DNA of 5,265 nucleotides from an uncultured Leptolyngbya sp. GTDB lineage: Bacteria; Cyanobacteriota; Cyanobacteriia; Phormidesmidales; Phormidesmidaceae. Both the position numbers and the translations under genes were made by a program. Positions 1 to 5,265 of the stretch are shown here, one piece after another. Each line of letters begins with the position of its first letter. Position 1 is the first letter of the stretch. The notes under the pieces were generated by a model. That model was not told the DNA's origin. It made no database searches and saw only the letters and a list, made by a program, of their open reading frames with translations. Where the stretch lies: contig CALBPH010000315.1 of assembly GCA_937899365.1 (NCBI GenBank), forward strand, positions 1 through 5,265, read 5' to 3'.

Positions 1-1
1 G

Positions 2-886
2 GACGCTAATAACCGAGAAAATGGCCACACTATCCATGGCCATACCAGCAGTGAGTATAGCGATGATTGGAGCCCGGATGGCGGTGCGATCGCATCTGCT
101 AGTGCCGACCATACCGTCAAGCTCTGGACCCCAGATGGTCAGCCGTTGTGTACGTTTCAGGGGCATCACAACGCCGTCTGGTCAGTCAAATTTAGCCCCG
201 ATGGCACCTATTTAGCCTCGGCGGGTAGCGATCGCAACATCCGCCTCTGGTATGCCGATGGCAGCCCCCTGGGTCAGCTGTGTGGTCATGAGGGCACCGT
301 CTGGACCGTCGACTTTAGCCCTGACGGTCGCTATTTAGTGTCGGGTAGCGAAGACGGTACCCTGCGGCGATGGTCCCTAAATGGGCTCATTACCGGTGAC
401 GGCAGCTTTACCAACCAAACCGGAGATATTTTTCTGGGTCACACTGGCAGCGTCTGGGCCGTTGCGGTGTCCCCCGATGGTGAAACCATTGCTTCAGCCG
501 GCAGTGACAATACTGTCCGTCTCTGGCACAACGGTGAATTAATGCACACCCTGCGCGGTCATCACGACTGGGTCCGTAGTGTCTCGTTTGGCCTGGGGGG
601 CAATGTTGTTGTCTCGGCCAGCGATGACGGCACCCTGAGATTTTGGCAACTCCCCGACGGTCAGTTACTGCATACGCTGACCGGCCACCGAGGCATTATT
701 TGGCAAGCCTCCTTTGACCACACCAGCGAGCATTTAGCGTCAGCCGGTGCCGATGGCCAAGTCCGCCTCTGGAATTTATGCCTGGAAGATTTGATGCGCC
801 AGGGGTGCCAATGGCTGTCAGACTACTTGGCCTATGGAGATCTCAGTGAGACAGAGCGCCTGGTGTGTGAAGACTATTGGCAGTAG
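2..886 (+). CDS. WD40 repeat protein, C-terminal part (5'-truncated at window edge)
   Basis: The frame is open from base 2 to the TAG at 884-886, giving 294 residues with no start in the window. It encodes a beta-propeller: six WD40 blades, each opening with a Gly-His pair, carrying a SPDG-like turn and ending in a Leu/Phe/Arg-Trp pair (GH starts at bases 38, 161, 284, 437, 557 and 683). The linker after the third visible blade is about ten residues longer than the others. After the last blade comes a tail with LEDLMRQGCQWLSDYL, similar to the C-terminus of many cyanobacterial WD40 proteins. In that group the propeller usually follows an N-terminal NACHT/STAND ATPase, TIR, caspase-like or kinase domain and acts as a sensor or interaction platform in the cytoplasm. 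Which of these is present here cannot be seen. In the first blade, E, D and W (bases 53-70) replace the usual hydrophobic residues. The WD40 call is secure; the full-length protein type is inferred. Confidence 0.93.
   Translation, partial: DANNRENGHTIHGHTSSEYSDDWSPDGGAIASASADHTVKLWTPDGQPLCTFQGHHNAVWSVKFSPDGTYLASAGSDRNIRLWYADGSPLGQLCGHEGTVWTVDFSPDGRYLVSGSEDGTLRRWSLNGLITGDGSFTNQTGDIFLGHTGSVWAVAVSPDGETIASAGSDNTVRLWHNGELMHTLRGHHDWVRSVSFGLGGNVVVSASDDGTLRFWQLPDGQLLHTLTGHRGIIWQASFDHTSEHLASAGADGQVRLWNLCLEDLMRQGCQWLSDYLAYGDLSETERLVCEDYWQ
86..93. repeat. HIP1 octamer GCGATCGC
   Basis: Exact copy of the highly iterated palindrome HIP1 of cyanobacteria, inside the WD40 coding sequence. It supports a cyanobacterial source. 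Confidence 0.9.
228..235. repeat. HIP1 octamer GCGATCGC
   Basis: Second exact HIP1 copy, also inside the WD40 gene, encoding the Ser-Asp-Arg stretch at the end of a blade. Confidence 0.9.
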
Positions 887-992
887 TGTGGTTTGCTTCC
901 CAGCCCCATTGCTAAGGCTGAGCTTAAGGATTACCCACAATTCTCCTGACTGATGGTCAGATAGACATATCCTCTAAAGTTTCGCCATAGCC

Positions 993-1844
993 ATGGAGCA
1001 AGTGTGGGGCGCACTGCTAATTTTTATACTTTGTCCCTTGCTAGGCGGTCTGCCGCTGACGGGGTGGTGGGTGCAGCTAGCCACTGGCCAACGGCTATCG
1101 CAGATTGGCACTGGCAATGTTGGGGTGTCAGCGGCCTTCTACCACGGTGGCACGGTGGTGGGCATCGGGGCCGTATGCTTGGAAGCATTTAAAGGCATTG
1201 GGGCGGTACTCTTAGCCCGGCAGTTTTTTCCGGTAGACCCGATTTGGCCGGTGGTGGCGCTCATGGCCCTGGTGATGGGTCGCTACTGGCTGGCCAGAGG
1301 GGCGGGGGTGACGAATGTCAGCTGGGGCTTTTTGGTCTACGACCCGCTGGTGGCGGTGCTGGGTTGGCTGCTGAGCTTAGTTGCGTTTACGGTGCTGCGG
1401 GAGCGTAAGCAGGGGCGGGTGTTTGCCCTCGTGCTGCTGCCGGTTTTGACAGGACTGGTTCACAATGATGGCATGCGCCTGATGGCCGTTGCCTGTTTGA
1501 TGACGCTGATTGGTTGGATTAATCAGAAGCTGCCGGACGATTTAGAGCTGCCTTCCCAGGGCACCCGCACCGAGTCACGACGACTGTTTCGCTTTTTTCG
1601 AGGAGAGTCGGCTTTGCAAGCATTAGACCAGATACTAGACCCGGCTGTGGTGGGGAATAAAGCTGCTACCCTATCCCAGCTGAAAGCATGGGGCTATCCG
1701 GTGCCCATGGGCTATATTCTGCGGCCAGGGGACGATCCAGCGGCGCTGTTAGCGCTGTGTCAGCCCTCGGTCCAGCAGCCCTTGGTAGCCCGCTCTTCGG
1801 CAGTGGGTGAAGACGGGCTGGGGGCGTCTGACGCTGGGCAGTAA
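993..1844 (+). CDS. PlsY-like membrane domain plus start of PEP synthase-type ATP-grasp domain (upstream half of an interrupted fusion gene)
   Basis: The 283-residue product begins at ATG 993, the only usual start after an in-frame TAA at 975-977. No clear Shine-Dalgarno is visible. Residues 1-180 are hydrophobic, with about five or six membrane segments (near 4-22, 54-76, 84-100, 115-136, 142-156, 162-176). They resemble PlsY, the acyl-phosphate:glycerol-3-phosphate acyltransferase of the inner membrane. IGTGNVG (38-44) corresponds to the PlsY GSGNxG loop, and GAGVTN (103-108) to GGKGVAT. The Arg of motif 1 and the His/Asn of motif 3 are not evident, so acyltransferase activity is doubtful. 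From about residue 215 the sequence becomes the N-terminus of a PPDK/PEP-synthase nucleotide-binding domain (GNKAATLSQL at 221-230, ARSSAVGED at 266-274). It stops at TAA in the middle of that domain, right after AGQ. The next frame continues it directly, so this is probably the front half of one 985-codon gene. Confidence 0.8.
   Translation: MEQVWGALLIFILCPLLGGLPLTGWWVQLATGQRLSQIGTGNVGVSAAFYHGGTVVGIGAVCLEAFKGIGAVLLARQFFPVDPIWPVVALMALVMGRYWLARGAGVTNVSWGFLVYDPLVAVLGWLLSLVAFTVLRERKQGRVFALVLLPVLTGLVHNDGMRLMAVACLMTLIGWINQKLPDDLELPSQGTRTESRRLFRFFRGESALQALDQILDPAVVGNKAATLSQLKAWGYPVPMGYILRPGDDPAALLALCQPSVQQPLVARSSAVGEDGLGASDAGQ
1842..1844 (+). other. In-frame TAA interrupting the PlsY-like/PEP synthase-like fusion
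   Basis: Frame 993-3950 is continuous except for this one stop. Upstream it reads ...SDAGQ, downstream VSVTDEVSQEGL. As I recall the family, relatives read AGQYxSVxxxxSQEAL here with no length change, so the stop replaces a Tyr codon and one base change (TAT or TAC to TAA) explains it. The downstream frame begins at once with GTG, so termination and reinitiation is formally possible. However, there is no good ribosome binding site, and the ATP-grasp fold would be cut in two. Confidence 0.8.
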
Positions 1845-3950
1845 GTGTCGGTGACGGATGAGGTCAGTCAGGAGGGATTGAAGGGTGCGATCGCAACCTG
1901 TTTTCAAGCCTACAATCGCCCCAGTGCCGTTCGCTACCGTCAGGACCTGGGGCTCCCCGATGCTCCCATGAATGTTTTGGTGCAGCAGCAAATTCACGGT
2001 GTTGTCTCCGGTGTTGCCTTTAGCCGAGACCCCATTGCCCGCTGTGGCCATGATGTGGTGATTGAGGCCCTACCCGGTCCCGCTAGCCAGGTGGTTTCGG
2101 GGCAAATGACCCCCCGGCGCTACCACGTCACCATCACCCCTGAGGATAGGCAACCCGGTGACGATTGGCAGTTGTCCGAGGCGGTTGACCTACCCATGGA
2201 ATCCAATGGCGGCGATGTAGAGGCGTTCCATGGAACGCCTCTACAAATCCATGATCCCATTCCCGATCGTCTGATCCAACAAATTGCCTACCTTGCCCGC
2301 CATCTCGAAGGGCGCTTTGGCGACATTCCCCAAGATGTGGAATGGACCTATGACGGAGAACAAATTTGGGTATTGCAAAGCCGTCCCATTACCACCCTGA
2401 TTCCCCTTTGGACCCGCAAAATTGCAGCCGAGGTCATTCCCGGTGTGATTCACCCCCTCACCTGGTCCATCAACCAGCCCCTTACCTGTGGCGTTTGGGG
2501 AGACTTATTTACCATTGTGCTGGGCAAACGGGCCGCCGGTTTAGATTTTTCCCAGACGGCCATGCTACATCGCTCCCATGCCTACTTCAACGCCACCCTG
2601 CTAGGGGACATTTTTCTCCGCATGGGGTTACCTTCCGAGAGTTTAGAGTTTCTCACCCGGGGTGCCAAATTTAGCCGTCCGCCTGTGACAACCACCCTGC
2701 GTAACCTGCCAGGGCTAACGAAGCTAGCAACCCGAGAATGGCAGTTAGTTAAAACCTTTGAGCGAGATCATCGAGAGCATTTTCAACCGGGGTTAGCTTC
2801 TCTAAAATCTCCCCATACACTCCCTCCTGATAAAATTAAACAACAGATAGAAACTATCTTTGCCTTGCTCGAAAAGGCGACGTTTTACAATATTCTTGGC
2901 CCCTTGAGTTTTGCGCTGTGCAAGGCTGTGCTCAAGGTGGATAGCCTACAGCTCAACTATCGCTCTAATCCCGAAATCGCAGCAATTGAGGCGATTAAAG
3001 CCGTTGCTCAACAGCAGTCGTCTTTGGTGGCGCAGTTAGAAACCGTGCCTGAGGATAATGGCGACCTGCTGGATGCCCTGGCTCAGCTACCCGATAGTGC
3101 TGAACTGTTTGAACAATTAGAGGATGTTCTCGCCACCTATGGTTATTTAAGTGAAGTGGCCACCGATATCTCAGTGCCTACATGGCGAGAGCAGCCGGCC
3201 CCGGTCAAAAATCTCTTGGCTACATTTCTAAAACAGCCACCTACACCCACCCAAAGTGCCCGCCCAGTTAAACTAAGCTGGAAGCAGCGCCAGGTGCAAA
3301 CTCGCTTAGATCTAAAAGGGTCTATAGCAGAGGTTTATAACCGGTTGCTGGCTGAGCTGAGAGATTGTTTTTTAGCTCTAGAACGCCACTACATCGACAA
3401 CCATAGTCTCAGTCAGCCGGGGGATATCTTTTTTCTGACCTGGCCCGAGGTCAAACTGTGGGGAACGTCCTCGGCCCTTGCAGTGCCCGATGCCCAACAT
3501 CAACCCATTGATAAAATTGCGATCCGTCGTCAGCAGCACCAGGCAAACCATGGTTGGGCAACGCCCTATCTGGTTTACGGCAAAGACCCTATCGCTTTGT
3601 CCATAGCCCCTAGGACACCTAAACAAACTGGACGACTATTAACGGGTATCGGTGCAAGTCCAGGCACTCTAGAAGGCAACGTCCAGGTGCTTACCACATT
3701 GGATACCGCTGTGCCCACTGATCAAAATACTATTTTGGTCGTGCCGTACACCGATGCGGGCTGGGCGCCACTACTGGCAAACTTAGGTGGCCTGATCGCT
3801 GAAGTGGGGGGACAACTTTCCCACGGGGCCATTGTGGCTCGGGAATATGGGATTCCAGCCGTCATGGATGTGGCCGATGTGACCCGACGATTGCACACGG
3901 GCCAGCGGGTGCGCATTGATGGTCAGCAGGGCACGGTTGAAATCCTATAG
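1845..3950 (+). CDS. PEP synthase / rifampin-phosphotransferase-like enzyme, downstream part (ATP-grasp remainder, middle domain, His domain)
   Basis: There are 701 codons from GTG 1845 to TAG 3948-3950. The GTG is only the first codon after the interrupting TAA and lacks a convincing ribosome binding site; the natural start is probably ATG 993. Residues 1-185 complete a PPDK-type ATP-binding domain: MNVLVQQQIHGVVSGVAFSR (42-61), then DVEW and LQSRPIT (164-183). Residues 190-590 form a long, mostly helical middle with family-typical stretches (PGVIHPLTWS, YGYLSEVATDISVPTWRE, GDIFFLTWPEV). Residues 600-701 are the mobile phosphohistidine domain, with GGQLSHGAIVAREYGIPAV placing the catalytic His at 660 (944 in fused numbering). 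The chain ends there, without the TIM barrel of PEP synthase and PPDK. The order matches rifampin phosphotransferase, which moves phosphate from ATP through His to an acceptor. The acceptor here is unknown. A 30-bp palindrome adds residues 125-134. Confidence 0.85.
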   Translation: MSVTDEVSQEGLKGAIATCFQAYNRPSAVRYRQDLGLPDAPMNVLVQQQIHGVVSGVAFSRDPIARCGHDVVIEALPGPASQVVSGQMTPRRYHVTITPEDRQPGDDWQLSEAVDLPMESNGGDVEAFHGTPLQIHDPIPDRLIQQIAYLARHLEGRFGDIPQDVEWTYDGEQIWVLQSRPITTLIPLWTRKIAAEVIPGVIHPLTWSINQPLTCGVWGDLFTIVLGKRAAGLDFSQTAMLHRSHAYFNATLLGDIFLRMGLPSESLEFLTRGAKFSRPPVTTTLRNLPGLTKLATREWQLVKTFERDHREHFQPGLASLKSPHTLPPDKIKQQIETIFALLEKATFYNILGPLSFALCKAVLKVDSLQLNYRSNPEIAAIEAIKAVAQQQSSLVAQLETVPEDNGDLLDALAQLPDSAELFEQLEDVLATYGYLSEVATDISVPTWREQPAPVKNLLATFLKQPPTPTQSARPVKLSWKQRQVQTRLDLKGSIAEVYNRLLAELRDCFLALERHYIDNHSLSQPGDIFFLTWPEVKLWGTSSALAVPDAQHQPIDKIAIRRQQHQANHGWATPYLVYGKDPIALSIAPRTPKQTGRLLTGIGASPGTLEGNVQVLTTLDTAVPTDQNTILVVPYTDAGWAPLLANLGGLIAEVGGQLSHGAIVAREYGIPAVMDVADVTRRLHTGQRVRIDGQQGTVEIL
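1887..1894. repeat. HIP1 octamer GCGATCGC
   Basis: Third exact HIP1 copy, within the ATP-grasp coding region just downstream of the internal TAA. Confidence 0.9.
2216..2245. repeat. 30-bp perfect palindrome inserted in frame in coding sequence
   Basis: TGTAGAGGCGTTCCA (2216-2230) is followed immediately by its exact reverse complement (2231-2245), 15 bp per arm with no loop and CCATGG at the centre. Base 2215 against 2246 no longer pairs, so the edge is sharp. The codon frame runs through it, giving VEAFHGTPLQ at residues 125-134 of the downstream frame. Sequences of the pattern GTAGAGRCGTTCCATGGAAC are, from memory, abundant dispersed repeats in filamentous cyanobacterial genomes. The position is a linker between two conserved parts of the ATP-grasp domain. 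The mRNA would form a very stable hairpin here. Confidence 0.92.
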
Positions 3951-3974
3951 TTAGCATCTATGACCGCCTAAAAT
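3937..3974 (+). promoter_or_regulatory. Possible weak promoter for the hydrolase gene
   Basis: TTGAAA (3937-3942, one mismatch to TTGACA) is followed after 16 bases by TATGAC (3959-3964). A separate TAAAAT (3969-3974) is one mismatch from TATAAT but has no -35 at proper spacing. The match is modest, and the 64-base gap would equally allow read-through from the upstream gene. Confidence 0.2.
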
Positions 3975-3991
3975 ACTGCTCTTGGGCAGTG
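3974..3991 (+). other. Small hairpin between the fusion gene and the hydrolase gene
   Basis: ACTGC (3975-3979) pairs with GCAGT (3986-3990), with a possible T-G wobble outside (3974/3991), over a 6-base TCTTGG loop. No T run follows, so it is not a convincing intrinsic terminator. It lies in the leader of the hydrolase gene. Confidence 0.25.
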
Positions 3992-4014
3992 GTTCTCCCG
4001 TTTATTTCCCTGTT

Positions 4015-4866
4015 ATGACTGTGGTTCAAGTTCCTCGGCTAGAAAATAGGTTTCGCGGTGCCCAAGGGCTATCGCTGTTTTATCAGGCATGGTATCCCCC
4101 AGGTGCCGTCAGAGCCGTTGTTGCGTTAGTCCATGGGTTTGGAGAGCATTGCGATCGCTACTGCACCGTCACCACCGCCCTTACCCAGGCAGGCTATGCC
4201 GTGTTTGGGTTTGACAACCAGGGCCATGGTCGCTCCGAAGGACAGCGCGGCCACATTAACCAGTGGCAAGACTATCGTCATAATGTTCACGCTTTTCTTG
4301 CTCAGATTAGACTCCATGAGCCCAGTTTGCCGCTGTTTGTTCTAGGCCACAGTCTAGGCGGGCTGATTGTGTTGGACTTTGCCCTCAACTTTCCTCAAGA
4401 TTTGGCCGGCATCATCATCAGCGGTCCCCCCATTCGTCCTGTTGGTATCGCCAAACCTTATCTGGTGGCAATTGCTCGAGTTTTGTCCGGTGTGTGGCCC
4501 CGGTTTTCCATGGATGTGGGTGCGGGGGCAGAAACCCTATCCCGTGACCCGGCGGTGGTCAATCAGACCCAGGATGATCCGCTCACCCATTCGATGGCGA
4601 CGGTGCGCTGGGGAACGGAATGTTTGGTCGCCATAGACGCCGTTCGCCGCAACGTTTCCCAGCTTCAGGTGCCTATCCTGCTAGTCCACGGCAGTGCCGA
4701 TAAAGTTAACGACGTCAGAGGCAGCGAAGAAATCTTTGCCCGCATCACCACCGACAAAACCCTAAAAATCTACCCCGGCGGCTACCACGAACCCCACAAT
4801 GATCTAGACCGTAATCAGGTCATGAACGATCTCGTCCAATGGCTGGATGAGCATCTATCGCGCTAG
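4015..4866 (+). CDS. Alpha/beta hydrolase, monoacylglycerol lipase / lysophospholipase type
   Basis: The 283-residue protein from ATG 4015 fits the Hydrolase_4 (serine aminopeptidase S33) family, which cleaves monoacylglycerols, lysophospholipids or related esters in the cytoplasm or at membranes. Visible motifs are an HGFGEHCDRY oxyanion-side motif near residues 40-49, the nucleophile elbow GHSLGG with Ser113, Asp229 in HGSADKVND, and His258 in GGYHEPHND. This gives a complete Ser-Asp-His triad, so the enzyme is probably active. Length is normal for the family. A TTG at 3982 is in frame and would add 11 residues, but the homologous region starts just after ATG 4015, so ATG is preferred. No clear ribosome binding site is seen, which is common in cyanobacteria. 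There is no signal peptide. It starts 64 bases after the fusion gene, so the two may be co-transcribed. The true substrate is not determinable from sequence. Confidence 0.9.
   Translation: MTVVQVPRLENRFRGAQGLSLFYQAWYPPGAVRAVVALVHGFGEHCDRYCTVTTALTQAGYAVFGFDNQGHGRSEGQRGHINQWQDYRHNVHAFLAQIRLHEPSLPLFVLGHSLGGLIVLDFALNFPQDLAGIIISGPPIRPVGIAKPYLVAIARVLSGVWPRFSMDVGAGAETLSRDPAVVNQTQDDPLTHSMATVRWGTECLVAIDAVRRNVSQLQVPILLVHGSADKVNDVRGSEEIFARITTDKTLKIYPGGYHEPHNDLDRNQVMNDLVQWLDEHLSR
4151..4158. repeat. HIP1 octamer GCGATCGC
   Basis: Fourth exact HIP1 copy, inside the hydrolase gene (encodes part of the HCDRY motif). Confidence 0.9.
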
Positions 4867-4874
4867 GTGCGTCT

Positions 4875-4910
4875 AAAAAATCTCTTGCCCCAGACACGGG
4901 CAGGTCAAGA
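4875..4910 (-). terminator. Terminator-like hairpin, T run on the minus strand
   Basis: An A6 run (4875-4880) precedes TCTTGCCC (4883-4890), which can pair with GGG (4898-4900) and CAAGA (4906-4910) leaving a 5-base bulge, or as TGCCC/GGGCA alone. Read on the minus strand this is a GC-rich hairpin followed by a T6 run, the layout of an intrinsic terminator. On the plus strand, as the end of the hydrolase gene, it has the hairpin but no T run after it. Confidence 0.35.
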
Positions 4911-4956
4911 AACGTCCAGCTGAGAACGCCACAGCCCCCATATTCCCTCATACCCC

Positions 4957-5265
4957 ATGTCCCTCACCTGCCAACAGCTCCTCGACAAATACCCAGCCCA
5001 GTGGCAAGCTGCCACCGTTCATCCCTTCCTAACCCAGAGCCAGCAGGGCACTATTCAACCGCAACAGTTTAATACCTGGCTGATTCAGGACTATCACTTT
5101 GTGGTCGAATTCACTCGCCTGGCCGCTAGTCTGATTCAAACAGCGCCCACGGCCCATCTCGATCTTCTGCTCGGCGGCACTGGTTTTATTAAGGATGAAC
5201 AGACCAGGTTCCCGGCCAAGGCCCCCCAACGGCAGCTGAGTCTAGAGCAGCCATTGCAGCCCACA
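4957..5265 (+). CDS. TenA/THI-4 family protein, N-terminal part (3'-truncated at window edge)
   Basis: The first 103 residues are visible, from ATG 4957, the first usual start after an in-frame TGA at 4921-4923. The helical pattern HPFL (22-25), GTIQPQQFNTWLIQDYHFV (31-49), EFTRLAASL and the following TAPTAHLDLLLGG is typical of TenA/THI-4 proteins. Asp45 in the QDY motif aligns with the pyrimidine-binding Asp of TenA. Members are thiaminases/aminopyrimidine aminohydrolases that salvage the HMP moiety of thiamin; in cyanobacteria they are often annotated loosely as TenA-family regulators. The later catalytic Cys or Glu that separates TenA_C from TenA_E lies beyond the window, so the activity is open. 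Residues 75-86 (TGFIKDEQTRFP) fit the family badly where GLxxLKDELxWF is expected, perhaps reflecting base errors near the sequence end. It begins 90 bases after the hydrolase gene on the same strand; no functional link is evident. Confidence 0.82.
   Translation, partial: MSLTCQQLLDKYPAQWQAATVHPFLTQSQQGTIQPQQFNTWLIQDYHFVVEFTRLAASLIQTAPTAHLDLLLGGTGFIKDEQTRFPAKAPQRQLSLEQPLQPT

Larger units (their letters stand above)
38..772 (+). repeat. WD40 blade array (six protein-level repeats)
   Basis: Six blades run GH-to-W at 38-127, 161-250, 284-373, 437-526, 557-646 and 683-772. The period is about 41 codons, apart from one 51-codon step between the third and fourth. The last two blades are more divergent: GLGG and DHTS stand where SPDG is expected. 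Repetition is at the protein level; the DNA of the blades is well diverged, so this is not a recent tandem duplication. Confidence 0.9.

Noticed and set aside
38..772. WD40 blades as a DNA tandem repeat or recombination array
   Set aside because: The periodicity is at protein level only; the nucleotide sequences of the blades are too diverged for a recent DNA repeat.
946..960. Hairpin CTGAC-TGATG-GTCAG between the WD40 gene and the fusion gene
   Set aside because: Only a 5-bp stem and no T run follows; too weak to call a terminator or operator. The 106-base gap holds nothing else convincing.
1749..2051. Minus-strand open frame of 100 codons across the interrupted region, and other antisense frames at 2241-2453, 3378-3626 and 5029-5229
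   Set aside because: They overlie strongly conserved plus-strand coding sequence, show no recognisable domain, and are what GC-rich antisense codons yield by chance.
3982..4014. TTG at 3982 as the start of the hydrolase
   Set aside because: The 11 extra residues look unlike the family, the codon lies within a small hairpin, and ATG 4015 gives the normal N-terminus.
1..5265. CRISPR array, tRNA, rRNA or insertion-sequence ends
   Set aside because: No regularly spaced direct repeats, no tRNA-like cloverleaf, and no transposase or terminal inverted repeats were seen; nearly all bases are explained by four coding regions.

Overview
The window looks cyanobacterial. It carries four copies of the octameric palindrome GCGATCGC (HIP1) in 5.3 kb. 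It has a WD40 protein with a typically cyanobacterial C-terminal tail, a PlsY-like/PEP-synthase-like fusion of a type I recall only from cyanobacteria, and a 30-bp perfect palindrome resembling the short dispersed repeats of filamentous cyanobacteria. A non-heterocystous filamentous lineage of the Leptolyngbya/Nodosilinea kind would fit, but that placement is a guess. Everything reads on the + strand.

Layout. (1) 2-886: the 3' end of a WD40 beta-propeller gene, open at the left edge, with six recognisable blades and a Cys/Trp-containing tail; probably the sensor end of a large STAND/NACHT- or kinase-type signalling protein whose N-terminus lies outside. (2) 993-3950: one long reading frame of 985 codons, interrupted only by a TAA at 1842-1844. 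Its first part is a membrane domain related to PlsY. The rest is a PEP synthase/rifampin-phosphotransferase-like module: ATP-grasp domain, long helical middle, swinging-histidine domain. It has no PEP/pyruvate TIM barrel. (3) 4015-4866: an alpha/beta hydrolase of the monoacylglycerol lipase type with a complete catalytic triad. (4) 4957-5265: the 5' part of a TenA/THI-4 family gene, cut by the right edge.

Main observations. The TAA sits where relatives have a Tyr in an 'AGQY' motif, and both sides continue in the same frame. This is a nonsense mutation, a sequencing error or (less likely) a tolerated stop. About 370 bases downstream, a perfect 30-bp palindrome (2216-2245) lies in frame inside the same gene and is translated as about ten extra residues (VEAFHGTPLQ) in a linker of the ATP-grasp domain, so a mobile palindromic repeat appears to have been accommodated by a protein. 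The fused enzyme's PlsY part has lost most residues known to matter in true PlsY, so its reaction is unknown. Its proximity to a lipase-type hydrolase hints at lipid metabolism, but this is only inference.

Quality caution. Both ends of the window contain small clusters of residues that break strong family consensus. Several of these, and the internal TAA, could be explained by a T-to-A change, so base-call or assembly error should be considered before biology is read into them.
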